5,410 nt of DNA from Nitrospirota bacterium (GCA_029881175.1 JAOUNC010000218.1:1-5410), one strand, 5' to 3'. Shown: positions 1 through 5,410, counted from the stretch's first letter. Program-made: numbers and translations. Notes: generated by a model from the sequence alone, not told the origin.

Positions 1-102
1 TCGACGTGTTCGACATGCAACACTCGTACATCCACGTCTTGAAGGTAGCGAGAGACCACGTCGACAGATACATCCCGTGAACCGCACATCAAGATTGATC
101 GA
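1..102 (-). other. Start of an apparently degenerate receiver domain in the hybrid kinase
   Basis: After the ATPase domain and a short linker, residues about 532-565 read as a first beta strand, helix and second strand of a CheY-like receiver (RSILMCGSRD, then a VDVVSRYL helix, then VRVLHVE). Active receivers carry two acidic residues just after the first strand (the DD of VDDN). Here that stretch is CGSRD, so the Mg-binding pair seems lost. This is common in the first of two tandem receivers in BarA-like hybrid kinases. The phospho-acceptor region lies outside the window, so the call is tentative. Confidence 0.5.
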
Positions 103-1697
103 TGGTCCCCGCGTCTCAACGCACCTTGATGATTAGTTTCCAACAATGGGGGAACGGTAAATGGGAGCACACACCAAAACGTGGAACCATCTCCAACCCG
201 ACTCTCGACGCCCACGGTCCCATTCATGAGCTCCGCCAATTGCTTACAAATGGCCAGGCCTAACCCTGAGCCACCAAACTTCCGGCTCATGGAACTATCC
301 GCTTGCGTAAACACCTGAAAAATTTTCTGTTGTGCAGACGGAGAAATACCAATCCCTGTATCTTTCACGGCAAACCGCACACAACGTTCATTCTCACTGG
401 ACACCGGAACGTCATCCGACTGGTCTTGGAGAGATTCACCAAGACAGTCCGTCTGATTCGCCGCCATCCATTCCACCTCAATTAACACGGAGCCCTGATT
501 GGTAAACTTCAGGGCATTCGAAATAAAATTGCACAGAATTTGTCGCAATCGATGGGGATCGCCTAATAGGTGTCGAGGAATATCCGGCGAAACATAGGCC
601 GCCAAATCCACATGCTTCTGATAGGCCCGTTCAGAAAATAAATCCAGGACGTCTTCAACTAAGCCGATGAGATTAAACCCAATCGTTTCCAACGCCATAT
701 GCCCTGATTCGATTTTTGAAAAATCTAAAATGTCATTAATAATAGAAAGCAACCCTTCGCCGGAATTTCTGATAATTTCCATACATTCCTGTTGCTCTTG
801 ATCCAATGTTGAATTCAATAGCAGCTCCGCCATCCCAATCACGCCATTCAACGGTGTGCGAATTTCATGACTCATGGTGGCAAGAAACGCGGCCTTCGCC
901 CGGGTCGCCCCTTCGGCCTTCATGAGCGCCCGATCCAACGTTTGGTTTTGCTTTTCCAAGGTTTCGGCAACCGCCGACAATTCAGTCGCAGCCCGTTTGG
1001 ATGCCGTAATATCCATCCCATAACCACGAAGTCGTCCCAACTCAGGATGGGATGTAAATATCCAGGCATAATGTTTCTCCCCTACCTGCACCTCAAGAGG
1101 AACCTCAAGATGCCCCTGAGCAAAACACCGGGCAGCCAGGTCGGGAAACTGTTCAGGCAAAGCCTTCGTAAACCCATCTTGCCCAAACTGCCCGTCTTCC
1201 ATTAAACACACCATGGAAGGGTTGGCATATAACAAATGTCCCGCTGCATTGACTTCGATAATGGGGAAGGGACTTTCTTCTGGAATAGAAGCCAACCGGC
1301 TATAGTCTTCTGCCAATTGTGCTTCTGAAGATAAATCACGAAACATCAGGAGAAATTGAGTGGCACCACCATCTTCAACCGCCACACCTTTGAGTTCAAC
1401 GGTAACCCACGTTCCTTGACGACATCTCAGACGGGCCCGAGGAAGCCAGACCATCTTTTTTTTCTTGACTAATTCTAAGAATGCCTGCCCATTAGGCAAG
1501 TCATTCTCCCCAGATCCTGAACCGTCAAAGACCTGATCAAAGCCAAAGGTGGAGGGATACATCGCGCCCCACCCTAATAATCGAGAACCGGCCCCGTTCA
1601 TCTGCCTGACAATTCCTGTCTCATCGACCAGACACACACCAACCATCAGACCATCCCATAAACATTGGATCAGCGGGGGATAGTTCCACATCGCCAT
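1..1697 (-). CDS. PAS-PAS hybrid sensor histidine kinase, 3' end cut by the window edge
   Basis: I translated this frame by hand: 565 codons are open from ATG at 1697 to the left edge with no stop. It is predicted to be a soluble sensor kinase, since I see no membrane segment. Order of parts: PAS-like domain about residues 10-120; second PAS about 145-230, ending in the typical GYGMDIT linker; a short coiled coil about 232-268; HisKA with the H-box MSHEIRTP and phospho-acceptor His277; HATPase_c with N-box Asn394 (SNALKF), G1 box DTGIGI at 446-451 and G2 box GGSGLGL at 475-481. From about residue 532 a receiver-like domain begins (RSILMCGSRD) but lacks the usual acidic pair. All kinase motifs are intact, so autophosphorylation is expected. 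AGGAG at 1710-1706 sits 8 nt before the first ATG, which favours it over the in-frame ATG at 1691. The start overlaps the HD-GYP stop by one base, implying co-translation. The signal sensed is unknown, and the real C-terminus (further receivers or an Hpt domain) is not visible. Confidence 0.93.
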   Translation of the reverse strand, partial: MAMWNYPPLIQCLWDGLMVGVCLVDETGIVRQMNGAGSRLLGWGAMYPSTFGFDQVFDGSGSGENDLPNGQAFLELVKKKKMVWLPRARLRCRQGTWVTVELKGVAVEDGGATQFLLMFRDLSSEAQLAEDYSRLASIPEESPFPIIEVNAAGHLLYANPSMVCLMEDGQFGQDGFTKALPEQFPDLAARCFAQGHLEVPLEVQVGEKHYAWIFTSHPELGRLRGYGMDITASKRAATELSAVAETLEKQNQTLDRALMKAEGATRAKAAFLATMSHEIRTPLNGVIGMAELLLNSTLDQEQQECMEIIRNSGEGLLSIINDILDFSKIESGHMALETIGFNLIGLVEDVLDLFSERAYQKHVDLAAYVSPDIPRHLLGDPHRLRQILCNFISNALKFTNQGSVLIEVEWMAANQTDCLGESLQDQSDDVPVSSENERCVRFAVKDTGIGISPSAQQKIFQVFTQADSSMSRKFGGSGLGLAICKQLAELMNGTVGVESRVGDGSTFWCVLPFTVPPLLETNHQGALRRGDHRSILMCGSRDVSVDVVSRYLQDVDVRVLHVEHV

Positions 1698-1710
1698 CAA
1701 AAAAACTCCT
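1695..1710 (-). promoter_or_regulatory. TGATG stop/start overlap with embedded ribosome-binding site
   Basis: The HD-GYP stop TGA (1699-1697) and the kinase start ATG (1697-1695) share one base. The kinase Shine-Dalgarno AGGAG (1710-1706) lies within the last HD-GYP codons, followed by a T-run spacer of suitable length. This arrangement usually gives termination-reinitiation coupling, so the two proteins would be made in linked amounts. Confidence 0.85.
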
Positions 1711-3013
1711 GAAGGTTCAGGGAATACTCGGTCGGATCCAACACTCGGACAATACTCCTATCATGTCCCAAATTGGCGTCATGGGCTAAATTGCATAGAT
1801 ATGGCACATCAACATCTTTCCCAGTGGTGGCACGAAAAATTTTGACCAGTGGCTTCACCCCCCCGTCTGAATGCTGCTGAACGACAACAGCTTGCTCGCC
1901 AGTCGAAAGCTGCACCACTGTGCCGACCGGGAACACCCCCAAGGTTCGAATCAACCCTTCTATACACCCAGTGGAAAATTTTCCCTGCTGGGCTTCCTGA
2001 TACAGCCGTCTAATCGCAAACGCAGCAGGTAACGCGCCAGACGTCCCACCAACCGTCATCAATTCATCAAAGGCATCCACAAGGCCTAAGAGTTTCCCTG
2101 ACTCCGAGAGCCACGCGCCCCCAAGTCCTTCCGGATACCCAGACCCATCCTGATAGGCATGATGTTCGCTCACAATACGAACGATATCTGATGAAAATTG
2201 TGCGTGCCGTTGAAGCAACTTCTCCCCAATGGCGACATGCTGTTGTAATAACCTGGCCTCGCCGCCTCTATCCCAATGAACGGCAACCACATTCTTGGGC
2301 AATCGCATATACCCAACATCATGTAGCAACCCGGCCAAGCCAATCGTTTCCAACGATCCTTCATCCCAACCTAATTGAAGCCCAACGAGAATCGAATACA
2401 CCGAGGTATCGACCACATGGGCATAAAGAGTCTTATCAAACTGTTTTAACGAATCGATTAGCATAATTTCGGCAATAAGACCCGGATGTGCCAGGCATTG
2501 TTGAACGAGAGCCTGCGCGGATTGATAGACCTCCTGGTGAGAAATCTCCTGGCCGGTTTTCACCCCTTCAAAGGCGTCTTCCACAGCAGCCATCACCGCC
2601 TCACGAACCTGAACGACTTCTTCACGAATTCTCGTATCTTCCGCGTTCGATTCGGTTTCGTGCGAAGGTTCAAGCATCACCGTCGGCGGAGGGGTCATAG
2701 TCGAATCATCATGGTTAACGGAGACAGGAAACGTATCGGACTCAGCCGGCAGGCATTCTTCAAGACCAGAATCCTCTGTTGACGCCACTCCCACTCCCAA
2801 GGAGATGTCGATTTCCACTTCCCGGATACCTGAATGCATCAATTGCTCAATTTCTGTAACAGAATTCAACAGACGCCGATGGATAAAGAATGGAGATTTC
2901 CACCACGAGTCAAGAACACGAACCAGAAACATCCCTGGTCGTAATTGGCTTGTGGAAATTCGTTGAAGAGTCTGATTCGAAGAAATTGCGCTTCGATTGG
3001 AAAGACTAGGCAT
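1697..3013 (-). CDS. DUF3391 plus HD-GYP domain protein, probable c-di-GMP phosphodiesterase
   Basis: This 438-residue cytoplasmic protein belongs to the HD-GYP family, whose active members hydrolyse c-di-GMP to pGpG or GMP. The N-terminal DUF3391 domain spans about 15-75 (TSQLRPGMFL, then the FFIHRRLL segment and a REVEIDIS strand). An acidic, low-complexity linker covers about 76-130. The HD-GYP core spans about 160-350. Visible metal-ligand candidates are His199, His231-Asp232, His259, His284-His285 and Asp313, and the signature HHAYQDGSGYP is at 284-294. The C-terminal extension (FPVGTVVQLSTGE to VRVLDPTEY) is usual for this subfamily. Oddity: the conserved HDxGK reads HDVGY, with Tyr235 in place of the lysine, and the position four residues before His199 is Thr195 rather than the Glu found in trinuclear-site members. 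The start has only a weak GGAT-type ribosome-binding site. The hybrid kinase follows with overlap. Family assignment is firm; catalytic activity is less certain. Confidence 0.95.
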   Translation of the reverse strand: MPSLSNRSAISSNQTLQRISTSQLRPGMFLVRVLDSWWKSPFFIHRRLLNSVTEIEQLMHSGIREVEIDISLGVGVASTEDSGLEECLPAESDTFPVSVNHDDSTMTPPPTVMLEPSHETESNAEDTRIREEVVQVREAVMAAVEDAFEGVKTGQEISHQEVYQSAQALVQQCLAHPGLIAEIMLIDSLKQFDKTLYAHVVDTSVYSILVGLQLGWDEGSLETIGLAGLLHDVGYMRLPKNVVAVHWDRGGEARLLQQHVAIGEKLLQRHAQFSSDIVRIVSEHHAYQDGSGYPEGLGGAWLSESGKLLGLVDAFDELMTVGGTSGALPAAFAIRRLYQEAQQGKFSTGCIEGLIRTLGVFPVGTVVQLSTGEQAVVVQQHSDGGVKPLVKIFRATTGKDVDVPYLCNLAHDANLGHDRSIVRVLDPTEYSLNLQEFF

Positions 3014-3165
3014 AGCAGATCATCCGTTCAGCGAGAGGACCGGAAACCGCAAGCACTCCCAATAAATAATTGAAGAAATACGGAGCGACAGAGAATCTGA
3101 CTGGAAAGGTTCACCACATCCAGCCTACTCGACCGGTGCACAGAAGGAAGCCCGGGGAGAGAACG
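3014..3165 (-). other. Gap between STAS and HD-GYP genes with an inverted repeat
   Basis: This 152-bp gap has no plausible gene. An 8-bp perfect inverted repeat, CCAGCCTA at 3120-3127 and TAGGCTGG at 3167-3174, encloses 39 bases and reaches over the STAS stop codon. A following T-run is lacking, so it is not a classical terminator. An AT-rich patch around 3061-3072 could hold a -10 element for the HD-GYP gene, but I find no convincing -35 partner. Whether STAS and HD-GYP are co-transcribed cannot be decided from this. Confidence 0.4.
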
Positions 3166-3174
3166 TTAGGCTGG
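3120..3174. repeat. Inverted repeat CCAGCCTA/TAGGCTGG overlapping the STAS stop
   Basis: Arms of 8 bp (3120-3127 and 3167-3174) match perfectly as reverse complements. In the mRNA they could form a stem closing a loop of 39 nt, itself containing GC-rich pieces that may pair (CCGG at 3133-3136 with CCGG at 3152-3155). There is no U-run, so it might stabilise a 3' end or be chance. Confidence 0.35.
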
Positions 3175-3519
3175 CGCCCCTGTGGCGACCGGGTGCCCCT
3201 TGGGAATCTCGGCCAGGGTCTGATACGTGGGAATCATTTTTCCGATATTCGCCAAATCTAAGACCTGCTTCACATAGGTTTGTGGATTCACTAAATAAAA
3301 TGGAACTTTTTTATTCTTGAGATTTTGATGGCAAATCACGAGCAATCCTAGGGCAGAACTATCCACAAACGTCACCTTTTCCAAATCCAACACAACGGGA
3401 CAGCCCTCTTCTAATCCCACTTCTATAGCCTCTTTAAACGTTTTTCTGGCCCCAAAATCAAATCGCCCGTCCAGATGAAGAATCCTCTTCCCATCAACTG
3501 CCTCATGTGTGACCTGCAT
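3166..3519 (-). CDS. Single-domain STAS protein, anti-sigma-factor-antagonist type
   Basis: The protein is 117 residues, about one STAS domain (family members such as SpoIIAA are of similar size). Visible are the opening strand region (HEAVDGKRILHLDGRFDFG), the strand VVLDLEKVTFV, and the key phosphorylation loop DSSALG at about 53-58, where the first serine (Ser54) aligns with the phospho-serine of SpoIIAA. Such proteins bind a cognate anti-sigma factor or serine kinase when unphosphorylated; others serve in non-sigma partner-switching modules. No HPK/RsbW-like kinase or PP2C phosphatase is present here, so the partner is unknown. I chose the ATG at 3519 because AAGGGGG ends six bases before it. 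An upstream in-frame ATG at 3543 would add eight residues made from the ribosome-binding site itself (YVGRGRG) and is unlikely. It stands alone between gaps of 263 bp and 152 bp. Confidence 0.88.
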   Translation of the reverse strand: MQVTHEAVDGKRILHLDGRFDFGARKTFKEAIEVGLEEGCPVVLDLEKVTFVDSSALGLLVICHQNLKNKKVPFYLVNPQTYVKQVLDLANIGKMIPTYQTLAEIPKGHPVATGAPA

Positions 3520-3667
3520 ACCTCTCCCCCTTCCTACATACATGGCAGGACACTCGCAAATCCTACCATGGCTTCCAAATTGTATAAACGATTACAGCCT
3601 GTACTTCCTATCGGTATCTGCTCAACAAAAATAAAGGACCATCAAGGGCAAGAAAAGGTAAATAGTC

Positions 3668-3781
3668 AGAAGTGAAAAATGAAAAAATGCAACAACAGAG
3701 GCTTTTTCTGTTCTTTTTCCCCTTGCTCCTAACCATTGACTCCTTACTTCTCAGACTTCTCACTTTTTCCCTTTCACTTCT
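3668..3781. repeat. Short element with 10-bp terminal inverted repeats (gap copy A)
   Basis: AGAAGTGAAA at 3668-3677 and its exact reverse complement at 3772-3781 bound a 114-bp stretch that starts just after the PilZ stop codon. Inside is the minus-strand 14-mer AAAAAGTGAGAAGT (3768-3755), also found in the cheX-PilZ gap, and an 11-mer shared with that gap (3743-3753). It contains no coding sequence. It may be a non-autonomous repeat family or a product of simple-sequence drift. Confidence 0.45.
3682..3712 (-). terminator. Weak candidate terminator after the PilZ gene
   Basis: On the minus strand a 6-bp stem, AACAGA with TCTGTT (3712-3707 and 3699-3694), encloses a 7-nt loop. Five bases later comes a run of T residues (around 3687-3682). 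The stem is short and AT-rich, and the T-run is not immediately adjacent, so efficiency would be low. Confidence 0.3.
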
Positions 3782-3782
3782 A

Positions 3783-4172
3783 TTATGATTTTGCATGCAG
3801 TCCAATATGAGACTCAAATTCTGCCTCAACTCGATTCGCCTGTATCCCACTGTTGTACAACACAAGATTCCGCAGATGCTGGGTACTCTCGTTGCCAATC
3901 AATTCGGTGAATTGTATCGCTAATTGATGGGGTTCAGTTCGAGTAACCAACCCATGTGCTTCAATGGTGGGGCCACCCTGACCCCCATCTAAATGCAAAA
4001 ACACCAGGCACGGGGTATGTTCAGGCAATGTGGCCTCACAGCGTAGGAGCAACCCATTGAAGCTCACATTTACTAACTCTCCTTGTATCACCACATTCCC
4101 ACCCATACGCAATTCCACATGAATAGCTACGCTAACACGCGTAAACTCTCGATGGTTCACTTCAATAATCAT
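3783..4172 (-). CDS. Single-domain PilZ protein, predicted c-di-GMP receptor
   Basis: This 129-residue soluble protein is close to the size of a lone PilZ domain with a short C-terminal tail. Both c-di-GMP contact motifs are present: RxxxR as REFTR at about residues 8-12, and the D/NxSxxG motif as NVSFNG at about 36-41, in the usual order and spacing for the family. The beta-barrel continues through LVFLHLDG, EAHGLVTRTEP and LAIQFTEL, then a helix and a tail. PilZ proteins bind c-di-GMP and change a partner's activity (flagellar brake, pilus, polysaccharide or enzyme targets); no target domain is fused here. The start is the ATG at 4172, with AAAGG at 4184-4180 seven bases upstream. A GTG at 4190 would add six residues that include this ribosome-binding site, so I reject it. 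It lies between cheX and STAS with gaps on both sides, and possibly has its own promoter. Confidence 0.9.
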   Translation of the reverse strand: MIIEVNHREFTRVSVAIHVELRMGGNVVIQGELVNVSFNGLLLRCEATLPEHTPCLVFLHLDGGQGGPTIEAHGLVTRTEPHQLAIQFTELIGNESTQHLRNLVLYNSGIQANRVEAEFESHIGLHAKS

Positions 4173-4212
4173 ATTATTACCTTTCTTCACGAAGGAATAT
4201 TGAGTGGAAACT

Positions 4213-4280
4213 AAAAAGTGAAAATCAAGAGCGGGGGAAAAATGAACTAAGAATTTTCAACTTCTTACTTCTCACTTTTT
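4213..4280. repeat. Short element with 9-bp terminal inverted repeats (gap copy B)
   Basis: AAAAAGTGA at 4213-4221 and its exact reverse complement at 4272-4280 bound a 68-bp stretch just downstream of the cheX stop. It carries the same minus-strand 14-mer AAAAAGTGAGAAGT (4280-4267) as the PilZ-STAS gap, in the same orientation and likewise soon after a stop codon. The two copies are not identical overall. Confidence 0.45.
4238..4267 (-). terminator. Weak candidate terminator after cheX
   Basis: A perfect 6-bp inverted repeat, TAAGAA (4248-4253) and TTCTTA (4262-4267), has an 8-nt loop. On the minus strand it is followed by GTTCATTTTT. The stem contains only one G-C pair, so it would be a poor terminator alone. 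Confidence 0.25.
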
Positions 4281-4290
4281 TACCTTCTCC

Positions 4291-4740
4291 TTATAGTCGT
4301 TGCCAGACAGAGACAAAGAGCGGCTGGTCTTGGCAGTCAAACACGAGCTCGCTCATCCGTTCCATCCCCAAAACCCGCAAATGATCGTCTGTCGTGGCTT
4401 CCACCGTGGGAAGAGAAAGCTGGCAAGGCTCAGGAAGCAGCGACTTAATATTGCCGCCAATGATGTTCGTCAATTCATACATGGCATCCAAAGAATCCTG
4501 TTCAGACCCACCACCCGGTTCATGGGAAAAGATCATATCCGCTGCGGCTTGTGCCAATTGCCGCGACCCGTGCAACAACACCGCTCCAGTCCACGCTCCG
4601 GATATTTCAACCTTCCCGGTAAAATATCCATCGACCGGACCCATGGAAGCCGGCAAGGAGCCAGGACGAATATCCAAGCCCAACATCGACTGCCAGGTTG
4701 TTTCAGTAATTTCTAAAATTTCCTCTTCAAGAAATTGCAT
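4291..4740 (-). CDS. cheX: CheX-type chemotaxis phosphatase (CheC/CheX/FliY family)
   Basis: This 149-residue protein matches the single-domain CheX layout: an opening helix (LEEEILEITETTWQSMLG), a beta segment (GYFTGKVEISGAWTGAVLLHG), a long helix ending in the phosphatase signature ELTNIIGGN at about 89-97, and then LSLPTVE and the closing strands. Glu89 and Asn92 correspond to the paired Glu/Asn that dephosphorylate CheY-P in CheC/CheX proteins. Only one such motif is present, as in CheX rather than two-motif CheC. It would shorten response-regulator signals in a chemosensory pathway; no cheY lies in the window, so its substrate is elsewhere. The start is ATG 4740, because AGGAGG seven bases upstream overlaps the cheR stop. 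A farther in-frame ATG at 4776 lies inside cheR and ahead of that site. It is almost certainly co-transcribed with cheR, 11 bp away. Confidence 0.83.
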   Translation of the reverse strand: MQFLEEEILEITETTWQSMLGLDIRPGSLPASMGPVDGYFTGKVEISGAWTGAVLLHGSRQLAQAAADMIFSHEPGGGSEQDSLDAMYELTNIIGGNIKSLLPEPCQLSLPTVEATTDDHLRVLGMERMSELVFDCQDQPLFVSVWQRL

Positions 4741-4754
4741 GCGCGTTCCTCCTA
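4741..4754 (-). promoter_or_regulatory. AGGAGG ribosome-binding site overlapping the cheR stop
   Basis: The minus strand reads TAGGAGG from 4754: TAG is the cheR stop, and AGGAGG (4753-4748) is a perfect Shine-Dalgarno seven bases before the cheX ATG at 4740. This fixes the cheX start and points to coupled translation. Confidence 0.85.
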
Positions 4755-5410
4755 ACCCTTCTTCACTCGATAACATGATGTCCCACTGATCGCGACCCGT
4801 TCATACTGATCATCAATATTTAGCGTGGTTTCTGAGCCCCCCAAGAACAAATATCCGTTGGGATCTAAAATTTTGCGGATGTTCCCTAATATATTTTTTT
4901 TCGTATCCATATCAAAATAAATCATGACGTTACGGAGAAATACGATATCCATAGTAGGGAATGACAACCATGGCCCGGCCAGGTTCATAGGTATAAAATC
5001 AATCCGCCGACGAAGATCCTCTTGCACCTGCCAACTCATCCCTTTTTTTACAAAATATTTAGTTAACAACTGCGCCGGAAGACCACGATTGACTTCAAGT
5101 TGACTGTATTTGCCCTCTCGACATTTTGTGAGCATCGCTTCAGAAATATCCGTGGCAATATATTGAATTTCCCAACCTTTCAGTTCCGGGAAATGTTCGA
5201 AAATCGTGAGCATGACGGAATAGGGCTCTTGCCCGCTGGAACTAGCTCCACACCACATATTTAAGCGTTTCGACCGACCTTTACGCGCAATAATTTCTGG
5301 AAGCAATTGCTCCCGGAGCACTTGAAACGGCATCAGATCGCGAAAAAAACTGGTTTCATTGGTAGTCATGGCTTCGACCACCTTCTTATGCAAGGCGCCA
5401 TAGGATGCAG
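4752..5410 (-). CDS. cheR: CheR chemoreceptor glutamate methyltransferase, 5' end cut by the window edge
   Basis: It transfers a methyl group from S-adenosylmethionine to glutamates of chemoreceptors, setting adaptation. The frame stays open to the right edge (residues ASYGALHKKVVEAM precede the first clear motif), so the N-terminal helical domain and true start lie outside; about 218 residues are visible. Motifs in order: TNETSFFRD, the SAM-binding loop MWCGASSSGQEPYS, ATDIS (the acidic residue that contacts SAM ribose), the segment GKYSQLEVNRGLP, the conserved FLRNVMIYFD, and GGSETT near the end. All are close to the CheR consensus, so the enzyme should be active. I see no C-terminal NWETF-binding extension or TPR region; it ends shortly after CYRVKKG. 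A TTG at 5393 could be mistaken for a start, but CheR homology continues upstream of it. cheX follows after 11 bp. Confidence 0.95.
   Translation of the reverse strand, partial: ASYGALHKKVVEAMTTNETSFFRDLMPFQVLREQLLPEIIARKGRSKRLNMWCGASSSGQEPYSVMLTIFEHFPELKGWEIQYIATDISEAMLTKCREGKYSQLEVNRGLPAQLLTKYFVKKGMSWQVQEDLRRRIDFIPMNLAGPWLSFPTMDIVFLRNVMIYFDMDTKKNILGNIRKILDPNGYLFLGGSETTLNIDDQYERVAISGTSCYRVKKG

Larger units (their letters stand above)
3520..3782 (-). other. AT-rich gap upstream of the STAS gene
   Basis: This 263-bp gap has no supported gene; open frames across it are shadows of the PilZ gene or continue from the STAS region. The right part is purine-rich on the minus strand and carries the repeat described separately. 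The left part may contain the STAS promoter: TACAAT near 3585, a 5/6 match to a -10 box, lies about 65 bases upstream of the start, but the expected -35 position (GAAGTA) is poor. Overall it looks like a terminator plus promoter region. Confidence 0.4.
4173..4290 (-). other. cheX-PilZ gap with possible promoter for PilZ
   Basis: This 118-bp gap has no gene. It is AT-rich with strand-biased purine runs. A minus-strand TTGATT near 4230 could be a -35 box, but the region 17 bases later (ACTCAA, then AATATT) is a poor -10, so a sigma-70 promoter is only weakly supported. Confidence 0.3.

Noticed and set aside
303..1205. Plus-strand open frames opposite the histidine kinase
   Set aside because: The minus-strand frame carries the H, N, G1 and G2 boxes in order across the same region, so these are antisense shadows.
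2170..2782. Several open frames in other phases within the HD-GYP gene
   Set aside because: All overlap the HD-GYP coding sequence, whose catalytic motifs lie in the chosen frame. The alternative products are rich in Arg, His and Pro, typical of shadow frames.
3549..3575. Possible sigma-54 site (TGG followed by TTGC) upstream of STAS on the minus strand
   Set aside because: The distance between the GG and GC elements is two bases too short for the strict -24/-12 spacing.
3608..3615. ACCGATAG on the minus strand, resembling a flagellar sigma-28 -10 box (GCCGATAA)
   Set aside because: No TAAA-like -35 element lies about 15 bases upstream, so a FliA promoter is not supported.
3608..3898. Minus-strand frame of 96 codons across the PilZ 3' end and the gap
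   Set aside because: It is out of frame with PilZ, has no recognisable domain, and its second half is translated from AT-rich repeat sequence.
4300..4789. Two long plus-strand open frames opposite cheX
   Set aside because: They lie antisense to cheX, whose minus-strand product has clear CheX motifs and an excellent ribosome-binding site. The plus-strand products show no recognisable domain.
1..5410. CRISPR arrays, tRNA or rRNA genes, transposases, phage genes
   Set aside because: I saw no regularly spaced repeats, no structured RNA gene and no mobile-element protein; the sequence is almost fully explained by six signalling genes.

Overview
The window is a run of six genes, all on the minus strand, so it is transcribed from the right edge towards the left. 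All six belong to signal transduction. In transcription order they are: the 3' part of a CheR chemoreceptor methyltransferase, a CheX-type CheY-P phosphatase, a single-domain PilZ protein (predicted c-di-GMP receptor), a single-domain STAS protein (anti-sigma-factor-antagonist type), a DUF3391/HD-GYP protein (c-di-GMP phosphodiesterase family), and a PAS-PAS hybrid histidine kinase whose 3' end runs off the left edge. I see no tRNA, rRNA, CRISPR array, transposase or phage gene.

Layout. CheR (from beyond 5410 to 4752) and CheX (4740-4291) are tightly coupled: the CheX ribosome-binding site overlaps the CheR stop codon. A 118-bp gap precedes PilZ (4172-3783). A 263-bp gap precedes STAS (3519-3166). 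A 152-bp gap precedes HD-GYP (3013-1697). The HD-GYP stop and the kinase start overlap as TGATG at 1699-1695, so those two are translationally coupled. The first two gaps are AT-rich and carry related short repeats: a shared 14-mer, terminal inverted repeats, and a weak hairpin with a T-run.

How the genes may work together (inference). CheR and CheX are a methylation enzyme and a phosphatase of a chemosensory pathway. PilZ and HD-GYP are a reader and a probable eraser of c-di-GMP. STAS suggests partner switching. The hybrid kinase may supply phosphoryl input, perhaps linked to HD-GYP turnover because the two are co-translated. This looks like the accessory end of a chemosensory cluster wired into c-di-GMP control of motility or surface behaviour; the core genes (cheA, cheW, cheB, receptors, cheY) would lie beyond the right edge.

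Organism. Moderate GC by eye, dense two-component/c-di-GMP signalling, good AGGAGG-type ribosome-binding sites and a DUF3391 HD-GYP suggest a free-living Gram-negative bacterium. A Nitrospirota-like or deltaproteobacterial-type lineage is my guess, with low confidence. Nothing here is a clearly new system. The points most worth checking are the HDVGY variant in the HD-GYP site, the apparently degenerate receiver at the kinase's truncated end, and the paired intergenic repeats.
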